A stretch of 64,000 bases of DNA from Blastobasis lacticolella (Eukaryota; Arthropoda; Insecta; Lepidoptera; Blastobasidae), in assembly GCA_905147135.1 (NCBI GenBank), contig LR990056.1:17494001-17558000 (forward strand). Reading direction: 5' to 3'. Under the pieces are notes generated by a model. That model ran no database searches. It saw only the letters and a program-made list of their open reading frames with translations, and was not told where the DNA came from. Made by a program: the position numbers and the translations under genes. Shown here piece by piece: positions 1 to 29,164 of the stretch (within the stretch, counting starts at the first letter, position 1; each line of letters opens with the position of its first letter).

Positions 1-590
1 GAAGCTAGTCGAATTTCAGTACCGCTACCACCTCGCCAATTGTTAGGTTTGCGAAGCGAGGTTGACCATTTGGTCTTCCACTGGGAACCTTGAAAGTATT
101 TATTTATTTATTCAAGTAAGGTACACCTGCAGAACATATACCTATTGTTACGTCATAAACAGTTTACATTAAAGTTATTCTAATACGAGTCCCATATTGG
201 TGACACAACATTCTCGTTCAGTGTCATTTAAAACCAAATAAAATAAAGAAAAAGGAATTTAGTATAAACTAAACATAAAAATTTAAATAATGTTAAACTG
301 CCCAGAGAATTGGAAAAGAGATCAATTTGTGACGATTTTTGTTGGAATCCTTTATAGGTTTGGCATTTGCGGGAGGCAGGAGAGTGAGATCCGATATTAG
401 TCCTAGCTATTGAACTACTTGTTAAGATTCGAGGCATCGGTTTTCTAGGTAAGTTAAATGGTACGCTAGTTAAATGGTAAGTAGTTAAACAGTCTCGGGA
501 GCCAATTATATTATCAACAGCCAGGTTAACTTTGAGGTGCTTTTTAAGTATGTCCAGTCAGTAATTTTTTTGGCACACAATATACCGTAG
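1..590. other. Unassigned AT-rich stretch
   Basis: I see no gene, no RT-like reading frame and no inverted repeat here. There is a short TATT-type low-complexity run near 99-112. The stretch ends at the left target duplication of the hAT element that follows. Confidence 0.4.
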
Positions 591-2082
591 CAGTGGCGTA
601 GCGTGCCCTTCGGGGGCCCCGTATCAATTATTGTGTAGGGGCCCCTCTAGCAGATACCCCCAACTACATGTACTAATGAGTAACTTAAATCCTAGTCTCA
701 GCTTAAGTCAATAAATGGACAAGCATAGCGAGCTCTACATTTGTGTGACAAAAGTCTCTAACAGTCAGTTTCGCTAGGTAGGGCTAGGAATTTTTGATAT
801 ATTGGCCTTTGGCTTGGCTATATTAATACCTTGCGCGATTATAACATATATAATTGAATGAGCGAGCGCAGCGAGCTCGAAATTTTTGTAATTTATCCAT
901 TAAAGCCTTGCGCGATTTAAATAAAAAATTCCGTAAAATCAGCAAAATGACGATAGCGCCGGACTATCTCGAAATTTTTGACGAGAATTTATAATAAAAT
1001 CAACTTCGCGCGCGCTAATGAGCGAGCGTAAGAACTCGAAATTTCTTGATATTTTGGCTATCAAAACGTTCCATTATTAACTTGAAAACAGACAAATTCA
1101 AAAATTGATTGCGTGTGAGCCAAGACGATTATGCGTGTGGGCGTGTGGGCCAAGGTATATTATGAACCAGGTCCATATGACCCGTTTAAGAAAGAACGGA
1201 GTAAGGAGTTTCTTAAGCCTTTGGTGCTACCGATAGTATGTATGTATGTAAACTCTTTATTGCATTAAATACCTTAGAACTATATAACAAAAATGATGTA
1301 AAATACATTGCGAAGGCGGGCTTATCCCACAATGGGACAGCTAACCTTAGATAAGCTGAAAGGAGCTTAAATGAGCGGTGGAGGCAACAATGAGTACCTA
1401 TACAATAAGCGTACTAAGTAAATTGACTTAACCTAAATAAATATATTTAAACCTATAAAAATACACATGTATAAATAACTATGCCTACACTATACAATAA
1501 TAAATACTATAAATATATATTTATTATATAACAAATAATGCTCTAGTCATAGCCGAGGAGGTGTTTTTTCACAAGTTCCTTGAAGGAACATAACGTGCGA
1601 GCATTCTAAACGTCTTCCGGTAGTGCGTTCCACAGACGCGCAGCTAATACTCGGAACGACTTTCCGTAACTAGCTGAGATGTAAGCAGGAATTTCAAGCT
1701 GAAGTTCCTTGCGGTTGATAGTTCTGAAAGAATGAAATTTTCAATATGAGATCAAAATTGTTACAATTTTTGCCATCTGATAGGCGCCACATTTTACCCA
1801 GAATTCAATGAAGTAATAAATGAGTGCGCGTGGAGGGCACTACGTTGCCTTGTTTTTTTTTCAATAAAAATGATAAATATCTTTATTTCAATTGTCTTTT
1901 TTGCGGAGGGGCCTCGGACCCTGGTCTGAAATTCTATAAAATAATTTTTTTTTATCGGGAAATAGGGAAAGTTTAACTGAAATTATGGATAACGAGTTTT
2001 TGCTTACACACGTTTGGGGGCCCCTATGGCCCGGGGGCCCCGTATAATTGATACGGCAGATACGGCGGTAGCTACGCCCCTG
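591..2082. mobile_element. Non-autonomous hAT-type DNA transposon, 1.49 kb
   Basis: The element starts CAGTGGCGTAGCGT and ends, read on the opposite strand, CAGGGGCGTAGCTA, so it has imperfect terminal inverted repeats. A perfect 8-bp direct repeat TACCGTAG flanks it (583-590 and 2083-2090), the target-duplication length of hAT elements. Both ends carry G/C runs with GGGGCCCC blocks just inside the termini. The interior holds diverged copies of a short motif around GAGCGAGCG (about 860-1030) and a reverse-oriented LINE fragment. No transposase frame is visible, so it must have moved in trans. Confidence 0.82.
1231..1740 (-). pseudogene. Non-LTR retrotransposon RT C-terminal and 3' tail remnant
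   Basis: On the minus strand, about 1730-1555 reads as the last part of a Jockey/CR1-type reverse transcriptase ORF, with phrases such as SFRVLAARLWNALPEDV and SFKELVKKHL interrupted by an in-frame stop. The family normally ends with an LWN.LP...........SFK..L..HL pattern, which is what is seen. The far end (1231-1262) is a TATG-repeat tail following a TTTATTGC stretch, the reverse of a polyadenylation-like LINE end. It sits wholly inside the hAT element, so it was inserted in or captured by it. Dead copy. Confidence 0.65.
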
Positions 2083-2090
2083 TACCGTAG

Positions 2091-2639
2091 TACACACCGC
2101 TACCTTATCTGGAACATGGCATCATTTTACTTACTATTAACGTACACAAATTATCTGTTTGTTATGAGAATATAGCCTTACAGTAACTGTAACCTTCGCA
2201 TCTTCGTAAAAACATCGTGCCGTAACCCGCAATGGAGCCGCGCCACGTCTCCTGTCCGCACACCAGTCAGGCCCATACGGGGCTGGTTTCCGAGGCCTCG
2301 TTTTCCAACCTCACTGTCCAGTCCGATCGTTTCCGACAAACACTTCGGCGTCTGATATGTTGATTGCAAATTGAATTTCTTATTGGGAACCGCGCGTTTT
2401 GTAGGCATGTTGTCTAAGCAATTGAGTTTTTTCTTGGTTTCAATGTAATTCTACATAATTATACCTATCTATCACCAGCACGGCTAGCACAAGTGTGCCC
2501 GCAACACATTTCGCGCCGCGAGATAGCGTTTGTTTCCTTCTCTCAATACTAAGATTAAAGAGATAGCAGTATATATGTCGCGCCTTTCTCGTGCTGGTGA
2601 TTCGGGTGACAACTGATATTTTTTTAAATTCTACGCTGT
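2091..2639. other. Unassigned stretch between hAT and repeat cluster
   Basis: Short open frames occur here on the minus strand but show no recognisable domain, no consistent codon bias and no splice context. I see nothing else. Confidence 0.35.
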
Positions 2640-2760
2640 GAAACATGCAGCCAGTCCACTTGATGGTAAGCGGTAACTGCCGCCCATAGCAACTACGATT
2701 CATGCATTTAGGTTGCAGGCAACATAAATGCACAACCCCCTGTGAGAACTGCGATAAGCA
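2640..2760 (-). repeat. Dispersed repeat, 'CTGATGGTAAGCGGT' family
   Basis: Carries the core TTGATGGTAAGCGGTAACTG, here with a following CCCATAGCAACTACG. Related copies are at about 13665-13860, 14360-14425, 18443-18600, 27826-28012, 28933-29045, 31145-31245, 48380-48480, 58640-58712 and 62085-62200. Very common in lepidopteran DNA; I cannot say whether it is a SINE or a LINE 3' end. Confidence 0.55.
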
Positions 2761-2769
2761 CTGAGATAA

Positions 2770-3017
2770 ATAATTATCGTGGACAAATTCACACAGCGCC
2801 ATCTAGCCCCAAAGTAAGCAAAGCTTGTGTTATGGGTGCTAGATAACTGATATACTACTTAAATACTTTTTAAATACATACTTATTATACATAGAACACC
2901 CAGACCCGTAACAGAAATTAAAATTCATCTTTTCAATTTCTGCCCGGCCGGGAATCGAACCCGGGACCTCTTGCGTGGCAGACCGGCATGATGACCACTG
3001 AACCACTCAGGTCGTCG
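2770..3017 (-). mobile_element. tRNA-Gly-like SINE (family A)
   Basis: On the minus strand the 5' head reads GACCTGAGTGGTTCAGTGGT and, after an anticodon-arm-like part, CCCGGGTTCGATTCCCGGCC. These correspond to the A and B boxes of a Gly tRNA. The body ends with a GGGGCTAGATGGCGCTGTG segment and TGTGAATTTGTCC. Other copies in the window: 5424-5672(+), 12422-12632(+), 12660-12830(-), 26791-27029(-), 27258-27531(+), 44361-44570(-), and fragments at 4673 and 46570. Confidence 0.8.
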
Positions 3018-3061
3018 ATGAAATGCTTTATGCCTGTAATTGCGCTGGCTATCTTATTCTT

Positions 3062-3365
3062 CAAACCTGAACATAACTGTTTGTTTTCCGATGAAAATAA
3101 AATAAATAAATAACACTCAAAAAGAGATCACGCACCCAGGCGGACTCCGATGCATGGTGAGGGAAAACATCGTGATAAAACCTGCACATTCTGGTGCCGG
3201 AATGTGTAACCAGGATCCGGTCAGGTTCCCCTAGTAGCAGGGTCACGGATTTCAAATGGCAGTTGCTCCACTGTAATTACCTGATCTGCCAAATTAAGGT
3301 GGACTTCGGGCCCTCGTGCACGGGATCATAACCGGGGCATTAACGCCAAGATGATTCTGTCTGGA
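3062..3365 (+). mobile_element. SINE family C body with RTE-like tail
   Basis: Reads, plus strand, through a body containing AATGTGTAACCAGGATCC and CAGGTTCCCCTAGT to a tail GGGGCATTAACGCCAAGATG. The tail matches the 3' ends of other family C copies (for example 23346 and 57695 read in reverse). No clear tRNA head is present, so this copy is probably 5'-truncated. Confidence 0.6.
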
Positions 3366-3659
3366 CTTACCCAGGACTCCTCAGGCTTGACAGAGCCCTA
3401 CCACCTGATAGATCCAGCCGTATAGTAACCTTCGATATACTGTCGAAATCGTGGCTTCCGCAGAGTACCCGTATAGACCCCATTTACTTATACTCGCAAC
3501 TTACTATTCTACGCATGCGCGTTCATTACAGTGATTTAAACGGCCGTATTACCAGCGATTGGGCTTGCGACATGCGTGCCCCTTAATCGACATCCGCTAC
3601 TCCTTATGACGACCACAGAGCAAGTAAAGACCTGGAAAGAAAGACTGCATTTACTCATT

Positions 3660-3820
3660 AATTATAACGGCGGCCATCAGCAGCGTTTTCCATTGTTATA
3701 TTTAAAACACTGCGATCTCCAACCCGCCTGCCTAGCGCGGACATTAGGGCAATAACCTTCCCTTTCGTGGGAGAGGCCCTAAGTGCTACAGTGGACTGTT
3801 ATGGGTTGTGATGATGACTT
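3660..3820 (+). mobile_element. Dispersed repeat family B (GATGAT-tailed), 5'-truncated
   Basis: Contains the family landmarks AGCAGCGTTTTCCATTG, ACACTGCGATCTCCAACCCG, CCTTTCGTGGGAGAGGCCCT and a GTGATGATGA end. Full copies in this window are about 260 bp and start near CCGTGTGGTGTCCGGCAGAG. Copies: 4917-5180(-), 7714-7977, 18146-18412, 27111-27250(-), 41668-41938, 48905-49168, 60822-61076, 63636-63862. Confidence 0.75.
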
Positions 3821-4599
3821 CGTGGTGGGACCACGAGTGCGGATTGTTAGTTCCAACTCTAATGGGTTTTCGAGAAAGGAAATAGGATGTGAACAGCACA
3901 AATGAAAGAGTAGCTGCTTACCTACTATTCAGAGAGGTTGCTGCCAGCATCTTGGATACGCAAATTTTTTAATTTAGTTAATTTCATTCTCTTTTATTGT
4001 TTAGTTTTTATGTTAGTTATTTCATAAATATATAGAACTTACAATTCTAATAGCGTCTATGTTTTTGTGCTGATTTGTTTATTCTGTTTCGCACGTCCTC
4101 TATGCCTTAAAGACCTCTCGTTAGTTTTGACTTACGTACGTAAGTACAGGTTTCCGTTACCATTACGAATTAAATACGTAATTATTATTTATTATGTTAC
4201 CTATATTACGTGTGTGTGACGCCTGTTATCAATTTTAGTGTTAATCGTAGTTATTTTGTAATTATAGTTTGAATGTCTAATGAATTTGGTTAAAGTATTT
4301 GAGAGGTTATTTTGATTCTTTTGAGTATTTGATGGTGATGTGACATCCCATAACGTGATGGGTTGTGGAGTGGACTCTTAAAATTAAAATTGTTATGACT
4401 GAATAATACGACAGTTACAATACAATACCGGCAACTTGAGTGACAAATACAGACTGTCTCATCTGTCAAATTGGATCATCCCCCATCCCCTCCTCCGTTA
4501 TGTCTCGTAGCTTCTATTGTACCACCTACCTTTTCCTAAACTCACTATCTCTTGATTGACTGGTAGATAAGGCTTACATACTATTTTCTCTTTAAATTT
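3821..4599. other. Unassigned AT-rich stretch
   Basis: No gene recognised. Near 3930 there is a segment weakly resembling 43934-43970 (both contain a GCCAGCATYTTGGA-like string), so it may be an old repeat. Confidence 0.35.
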
Positions 4600-4668
4600 A
4601 TACTTATTATTATGTTCTTTCCTGTAATTTTGTGTGCAATAAAGAGTTAATCTATCTATCTATTTATT
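4600..4668 (+). repeat. LINE 3' tail with (TCTA)n
   Basis: CCTGTAATTTTGTGTGCAAT followed by AAAGAG and TCTATCTATCTA. The same tail occurs at 38041-38095, so this is the 3' end of one non-LTR family with a tetranucleotide terminus. Confidence 0.6.
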
Positions 4669-4672
4669 ATGG

Positions 4673-4745
4673 ATACTACACCCAGACCCGTAACAGAAAT
4701 TAGAATTCATTATTTCAATTTCTGCACGGCCGGGAATGGAATCGC
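4673..4745 (-). mobile_element. SINE family A fragment
   Basis: Only the middle of the element is present, reading on the plus strand CCAGACCCGTAACAGAAATT and TTTCTGCACGGCCGGGAA. Truncated on both sides. Confidence 0.6.
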
Positions 4746-4916
4746 GCAAAGTGTATCAAGAAACAATATATACTTCCTATCAATTTTATCAACATTTTTT
4801 TCTATGAAGAACCATCTCGGGTTCAAGATTCATCTCAATGTACTGCAGACAAGTGCTCATACACGACTTAATGATTAAAGATCTACCATTGACTTTCAGT
4901 GGTTGTAAACTCCACT

Positions 4917-5180
4917 CATCATCACAGCCCATAACAGTCCACAGCAGGACTTAGGGCCTCTCTGACTTAAGAGGAGGTTACTACCATAATCTCCACGCTT
5001 GGCAGGCGGGTTGGAGATTGCAGTGTTGTAAATATAACAATGGAAAACGCTGCTGCCCATTTTCCAGACGGAGATTCTAGATCTTTTGCTTCGAAAACAT
5101 TGGAATTAGTCGCCTTGTACGACACCCACGAGTGTAAGGGATCGTGCTATTCTACTCTGCCGGACACCTAATGGCCACCT
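4917..5180 (-). mobile_element. Repeat family B, near full length
   Basis: Reverse-complement copy running from CATCACAGCCCATAACAGTC to the CTCTGCCGGACAC end. It carries all landmarks of the family. Confidence 0.75.
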
Positions 5181-5423
5181 TCTATCGTCCCTTGTGAAAT
5201 AGCCATAGATGTTTGTGCAAAATATTGCAAAGTAATCAGAGCTTTTGAAAGTAAGCTCGTATATTTAACTATCGTGATGTATCTAGTTATTAAGTGGTGA
5301 CGACACGGAGGTCAGAGAGCAAGTCGTAGGTCAAGAGATGAGCCAGTCGTGGGTCAGGATGTTAGCTATTTAGACATCGCACTTGTAAAATTGTATTGCA
5401 AATTGTAACTTAATTGTTTCATT

Positions 5424-5672
5424 GACGACCTGAGTGGTTCAGTGGTCAACATGCCAGTCAGCCACGCAAGAGGTCCCGGGTTCGATTCCCGGCTGGGCAG
5501 AAATTTAAATGATGAATTTTAATTTCTGTTACGGGTCTGGGTGTTCTATGTATAATAAGTATGTATTTAAAAATATATATAAGTAGTATATCAGTTAGCT
5601 AGCACCCATAGTACAAGCTTTGCTTAGTTTGGGGCTAGATGGCGCTGTGTGAATTTGTCCACGATTATTTAT
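5424..5672 (+). mobile_element. SINE family A, full length
   Basis: The head GACGACCTGAGTGGTTCAGT and B box GGTTCGATTCCCGG are intact. The body ends in GGGGCTAGATGGCGCTGTG followed by TGTGAATTTGTCC and an AT-rich tail. Confidence 0.82.
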
Positions 5673-6390
5673 TTTTTATTTATTTATTTATATTCGAGAG
5701 GTCTACCTATGATGTTTCAAGTGATTTACTCATGGATCTTTTTTGGATGGGGATGGACTTTTCAAGAAAATAACCTGCCTCGCCAAAAGGCATGAATCCT
5801 GTATGGTGATAAATCATTGACTGGTGGGCGATTCTCGCACTGTAACATCCCAAAGTCTTTTTAAGTTGTGGCTTCAGCTATGTAGCGATTTTGCCAAAGA
5901 CTAATAAAATGACACCAACACGTCATAAGAAATATAGCCGGTAAAATATAAAGATGTCTATTGAGTTCCCATAAATGACAAACTAAAAATAAATGAATAA
6001 AAAACTAAAACAACTCAACACGCACTACTCTAGTGGCTAACGATAAAATAGGCTTAAAACTGTAGCTTAAAATTACAGTCTAATTTTGTTTAATTTAATG
6101 AAAGCAGACAATATACCAATGAATGGAATGCGGACCAAAGACAACAAATACTTTAGATCGCAAGGACGACGAATATCATCAGCTACATACCAAATTCAAC
6201 ATTTCCTCTAGCCGGATAACTGTATTAAAACGTCACTGAAGTTGATCTTTGACAATATATGGCTGTCGATGATAGTTGAGAAAATATTTTTTGGCTGCAA
6301 TAGACATTTCAATGTCATTATTAATGGAGATAAATGTCGAATTCGAGATGTCACAGCACGAGAATTTGGCCCCTGATTGTTGACCTATGG
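5673..6390. other. Unassigned stretch
   Basis: No coding signal and no repeat that I can pair with another part of the window. Confidence 0.35.
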
Positions 6391-6465
6391 TTGGCAGCAC
6401 CCGGGTTCGAACCCGGTACCTCGAGGTAAGAGTCGCACCCATTAGGCTACTGAGGCTCTACAATT
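6391..6465 (-). mobile_element. tRNA-like SINE head (family C)
   Basis: On the minus strand a GCCTAATGGGTGCG A-box region is followed by GGTTCGAACCCGGG, a B box. It matches the heads at 15950-16022, 21535-21605, 23615-23688, 60055-60125 and 63165-63240. The absence of a foldable acceptor stem argues for a SINE head, not a working tRNA gene. Confidence 0.55.
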
Positions 6466-7713
6466 TAAAGGCCTTAGTTAATCTTATTTCGTTACCTATC
6501 AAATAATATTATAAGCGAAGAAAAGACAATAATGCTAATGACAATATCAAACACCAGCCGTCAAACAATAATAAAATAATTATTATAAACAATTTATTAG
6601 TTACAAACGTGTTAAAATCTGTACGGAGAATTATTTAACGGTAAGTTCGGATGTCCGCAATTATTTGTGTAATTACACATTTAATTATACATTTAATAAT
6701 AATTACACAATAAACTATAATCATGGTACGCATATGACAAGACAAACAATCACCTGTCATATAACAATTTTAAACACACATCGTTTGTAACCAATCACGA
6801 AGATAGGGTTGGGCATGGTTTCGGTCTTTGGTCTCTAAACAGTTTTTATCTCTACCACAGAATACTGAGACCAACTGTGACTACTGACTGACCCTTCTCT
6901 ATTAAAATTATAAATGCAAAATTAACTCCATCTAACTTTCTGCCTCTCTTACGCTTTTGCGGCTATACCTCTGCACCGATTTTGTTGAAATTCGGTGTGG
7001 AAACGCACTATATATCGTGTCGTCCACGCAAGCGTGAAAAAAGGTATGTGAGCGGAGCCGCGGGTAGAGAGCTTGTACATAATGTTTCTACTTAACTTAA
7101 ACTTATTCATCTACTACATTCTACTTTGAGTCGTTCAATAACCAGTAACTATTTAGATTAAGGAAAAAACAAATTCGCCTTTCGTACTGGTTACAAAATT
7201 TAGTTTCAAGGGTAGAACATTTGAAGTTCCTGAACCTTTTTTTTTTGCGCCCAACGCAATGGGCTCTCTCCGGGCTAACGGGGAAGGGAAGAGGTGAACT
7301 CTCATGAGTACCAGCCGGTCGGCCGGCTGGATATGCACGACATGACTCGCTAACAAAGGACCTTAGAAACTATCGTGCTGCTTTTCGGCAACCGAGACCG
7401 AAAATTTTGTGACCAGACTCCCCCACCACTATCCTAATAGTGAGGCCTCAAAAATCACTGGAGCCAACGTGTTATTATCTCCTTATCACACGATCGGCCT
7501 TCGGTCCGTATCATTCGTAGTTAATACATTATCGTTTGGACCTAATTGCATTAGTGTTAGTGAATGCATGTTATCATATTACCATCTGCGTGTTATGCGA
7601 CCCTGGTATCTTTTTAGCTCAGGAATACTGTGAGGTTACAATGATCGGAACTGTTGATAGGTTTGAGGAGTATTTTTATAAACTTTTATTTTAATTTGAA
7701 ATATTTTTATGTT
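6466..7713. other. Unassigned stretch with one old repeat
   Basis: About 6905-7075 resembles the widespread lepidopteran repeat that contains TATAAATGC, GCACCGATTTTGTTGAAAT and GCCGCGGGTAGAG. The rest shows nothing recognisable. Confidence 0.35.
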
Positions 7714-7977
7714 TGGCCGTATGGTGTTCGGCAGAGTAGAATAGCACCTACCCCTTACACTCGTGGGTGTCGTACAAGGCGACTACTGTTATCGAGGCAA
7801 AAGGGTTAGAGTCTCCGTAGGCTGGAAAATGGGCAGCAGCGTTTTCCATTGCTATATTTATAATGCTGCGATCTCTACCCCGCCTGCCAAGCTTGGAGAT
7901 TATGGCAATTACCTCCCCTTTCGTGGCAGAGGCCCTAAGTCCTGCAGTGGACTGTAATGGGCTGTGATGATGATTTT
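7714..7977 (+). mobile_element. Repeat family B, full length
   Basis: Runs from GCCGTATGGTGTTCGGCAGA to GGGCTGTGATGATGAT with all internal landmarks. Confidence 0.78.
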
Positions 7978-9770
7978 TATATTCGAATGAAATCTTGCAA
8001 GTCTAATTTGACCCACTTTCCGGCGTTCAATTGGGCTGTTTGGTATACCTGTGTTATTTAGATGACAATAAACGAATGTGGTACCTACCATGGAGGTGGT
8101 CTGATGATAGAATCGGAAGGTGGCTATAGAAACTCCTAAACAAAATAAACTCATCGAGAATAGCCTCATTTGTTATGTCTTGATAAACACTGGTGCTACA
8201 TGATACCCAAGGTCTAAATTTGGAGTCGCAAGGTAGCCATAGGGACTTTAAATTACCCATGGTAAGCATTATAACTGCCAACTATTAAATATATTAATAA
8301 TCGAATTGTATAAAATATAGTTCAGTAAATTAATAAGTTCTTTCACAATTAATAATTTAGGGTAAATATTATCAACAATGTTAATTAGAGAAAATGCCAC
8401 TATTATTGTCACTAGGAACAATACTACTTTTTATCACGGGAAAATAATAATTGGTCCTCGCGGGAAAGTTCATTGTTTAAAGTGATCCGAATTGCGGGCG
8501 GATGAAAGTCGCTGAGGTCACTGAATATCTATTGCAAATGCAAAAAATACTATTATCAATAAGATTTTTTAAAGTTTGATTAAATACTCGATTTCAGTGA
8601 CATTTAATACAGATTTGACATCTCAAAATGACAAATTTGAGATATCACAGCGCAATAATAGGCTCCGATATTGCCCATATGGTCTACTACCATTATACTG
8701 GTCATACTGGTCGATTACTCACAAGCGGGTGACATTCAACTACTTGTTTTTGTAATCCACACAAACATTATTAATTGGCACATTTCGACACTAACATTGC
8801 ACCGATGGGATCCAATGACGCACTTTCAACCTGATTAGTAGGTATTATATTTCGTATTATTGGCTATAGAGATTGTAGATCAAGTGCCGATCTTTCGTAA
8901 CTTTATTTTGAGGTGGAGAATTGGCTAAAGTTGTTTTTGTTTGTAGGTACTTATTACAGTAACAAACAAGAATCGGCGCAATTGATTAATTATGTTCAGA
9001 AAAGCAAGCTAACATTCTAAATTCAATCAGAAAACAAGTTTAATATGGTGACTCTATAAATTTTCCGCCAACGCACCCTGCGACGTTGAGATAGACTTCA
9101 TCTACAACAATATGTCTGGCTTCGAACTAATATGCGGGCGTCGCAAGCCTTTTTATCACGCACTTGCAAAATGTGGTCCGAAGCTTCCGAAGTCTTTCAT
9201 TTACACTATAACTTGGAGAAATACTTTAGACAAATAGAAATATGACTCTGAAACCGCCATACAAACGCCGGCACTGAATCCGCAAGGATACTGACTTTTT
9301 TTACACGCATGTGGGCAAGGTCGTGCTCTGTCTGAAAAATTATCCTTAACAAGTAGTAGGTACCCACCTACTCGTACCCATGTGTGGTTTGACTAATTTT
9401 CTTTAAAACTCGCGTCTTCTTTCGTAGCTGCGACCACAATCACATCACAAGCATGCCATGACGAAGGTATATCTAATCTTTACTACTAGTATGTACTTTA
9501 CTCTTACCTCCAACCCGTACATTGCCACAATACGGCTCATTATGTAGGCGGTCAGTCAAGGATGTCATGCAATACGTTTATTGGTAAGCACCAGGCCATC
9601 ATAATCTGCGCACGCGCTTGACATTGCCGCGGGGCAGTTGCGCGGTGACATGCGAGTGACAGATCGCTATCTGTCATTGGGCAATGGCAGGTGCAAGGTT
9701 ATAGGGGAAGTAGGTTGTAGGGTAGCCACAGTGTTATATGACTATGACATGGAATCGTTCAAGAGGTATA
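7978..9770. other. Unassigned 1.8 kb
   Basis: I found no conserved coding frame, RNA gene or clear inverted repeat. The open frames present are short and unrelated in character to the real exons further right. Confidence 0.35.
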
Positions 9771-9821
9771 GGTAGAGGTCTCCTTTGAGGCAAGCAACGC
9801 ATTCGTAGCGCCCCTGCTGGT

Positions 9822-9990
9822 CTAACCATCTTTGACAGCTCCGCTTGCGTGATGCGTGTATGGTAGAAAATTGACAGCTTATGTCAGATAACGTTAGCTT
9901 ATGTCAGATAACGTTAGCTTATGTCAAATCCCATACATTTTTTCTACCACATACGATTTTAGATTGACGATTGTAGATTAACGCAACCCC
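9822..9990. repeat. Hairpin-prone repeat (family G), copy 1
   Basis: Starts with CTTTGACAGCTCCGCTTGCG and TGATGCGTGTATGGTAGAAA. It then has a 20-22 bp tandem (TTATGTCAGATAACGTTAGC) repeated about 2.5 times, then TTTCTACCAC and ATTAACGCAACC. The GGTAGAAAA and TTGCGT strings recur inverted at the far side, so the unit can fold back. The second copy is at 25913-26190, directly beside a minisatellite. Confidence 0.6.
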
Positions 9991-10559
9991 TTAGCTAAGG
10001 CCGCAGGTGTTGCTGATGTCCATAGGCGTCGGCGACCATGTTACATCAGGTGGTCCGCTTGTTTGTTTGTCTGCCGTATTATATGAAATAAAGGTATGGA
10101 TCGAACACACAACTGATACACGTCCGCGTAGGGTGGGAGGATGAAGTTGCCTTGAACATGATCCAGGATTTGGCAGTTCAGGTAATTACAGTGGAACGAC
10201 TGCCATCTGGGGGTCTAAAAAGGCCACATTATCGTTTTCAAACCCATTCATATACAGTACATACAGTTCAATTCAAATCATTTATTTCAGTATCATTCAT
10301 AAATAATTTGTTAGTAAATAGTATTTGATTGTAAAGTAAACTTAAATGCAGCGTCGCTGTTGTTGACATGTGGTTGACATTGACATGTCAATTCAAAATG
10401 GCGTCACTTAGTTACAGTATTGAATACCGGATCAGATAATTTTGTAACCCTCTAATATGAATCATAATGTGAAACGCGCCTTTTAGACCTCTTGACCTCC
10501 GACACCCTGTCAACAGGAGAACTTGATTGGATTATGATTACACATTCAATCGCCTAAAT

Positions 10560-10690
10560 ATGCAAATCAAATCAAATCAAATCAAAATGTATTTATTGAT
10601 TAGGGCATTAAATATCTCTTTCAATCGTCAAAAAGAAAGGGGTAGAAAAGTAGAAAGGAAACGAACAGTGACATGTTAGCCGCCCCAGGA
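10560..10690 (-). repeat. LINE-like 3' end (family F), copy 1
   Basis: Shares TTTATTGATTAGGGCATTAA, ATCTCTTTCAATCGTCAAAA and a following GTAGAAAGGAAAC block with 10834-11035 and 24430-24640. The short AATCAAATCA array at the left is in the position of a reversed 3' tail. Confidence 0.6.
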
Positions 10691-10717
10691 CCGGAATACA
10701 TCCACCCCACACCGATG

Positions 10718-10832
10718 CAGGTTTTATCACACTATTTTCCCTCACTAAGAGCATTGATTAGTATTCAACTCAGAAAAGAGTCCTTGATACAGGGCCACTC
10801 TGGGGTTCGATCTCAGTCCTCTCGCTTTTCAA
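10718..10832 (-). mobile_element. SINE family C fragment
   Basis: Contains GCAGGTTTTATCACACTATT, CCCTCACTAAGAGCATTGAT and GGGGTTCGATCTCAGTCC, the order seen in the other family C copies, truncated at both ends. Confidence 0.55.
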
Positions 10833-10833
10833 A

Positions 10834-11035
10834 AATTCAAAATTCAAAATTCAAAATTTCTTTATTGATTAGGACATTAAATATCTCTTTCAATCGTCAA
10901 AAAGGAGGGGGATAGGAAAGTAGGAAGGAAACACACAGTGACACGCTGACCGCCCTATGGTCGTAGATAAACTTTTCCCTCGCCAACCACGACCGAACCG
11001 TGCTCGACAATGCCAGGCAGAGCCGGAACGCTATA
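10834..11035 (-). repeat. LINE-like 3' end (family F), copy 2
   Basis: Begins with an AATTCAAAATTCAAA array and continues TTTATTGATTAGGACATTAA. It extends through GCCAACCACGACCGAACCGT and CTCGACAATGCCAGGCAGAG. The match to 24430-24640 covers about 200 bp. Confidence 0.65.
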
Positions 11036-11306
11036 TTATATTATATAGGATTACGAGTCGGACCCCTTAACGACGTTCTAAATTTTTCGCGAATTATAGG
11101 AAATCTAAACAATCTAATAGACCACATTCCTCTAAACGCATTTCAGCTTACGTACTACACGTTTTATATGGTATTTATTTGGTCCGTCTATCGTAAGCGG
11201 ATTAGGAGAAATCCGTAATAATCTCACAAACAATTTTGCAGTATATTTGAAATATATCAAAGGAAACTCAATCTAAACTAACCAAACCATACTTCCTTCT
11301 CCCCAG

Positions 11307-29164
<17,858 letters not shown>

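Noticed and set aside
5424..5500. tRNA-Gly gene
   Set aside because: A and B boxes are tRNA-like but the acceptor stem does not close and the unit continues into a SINE body repeated through the window.
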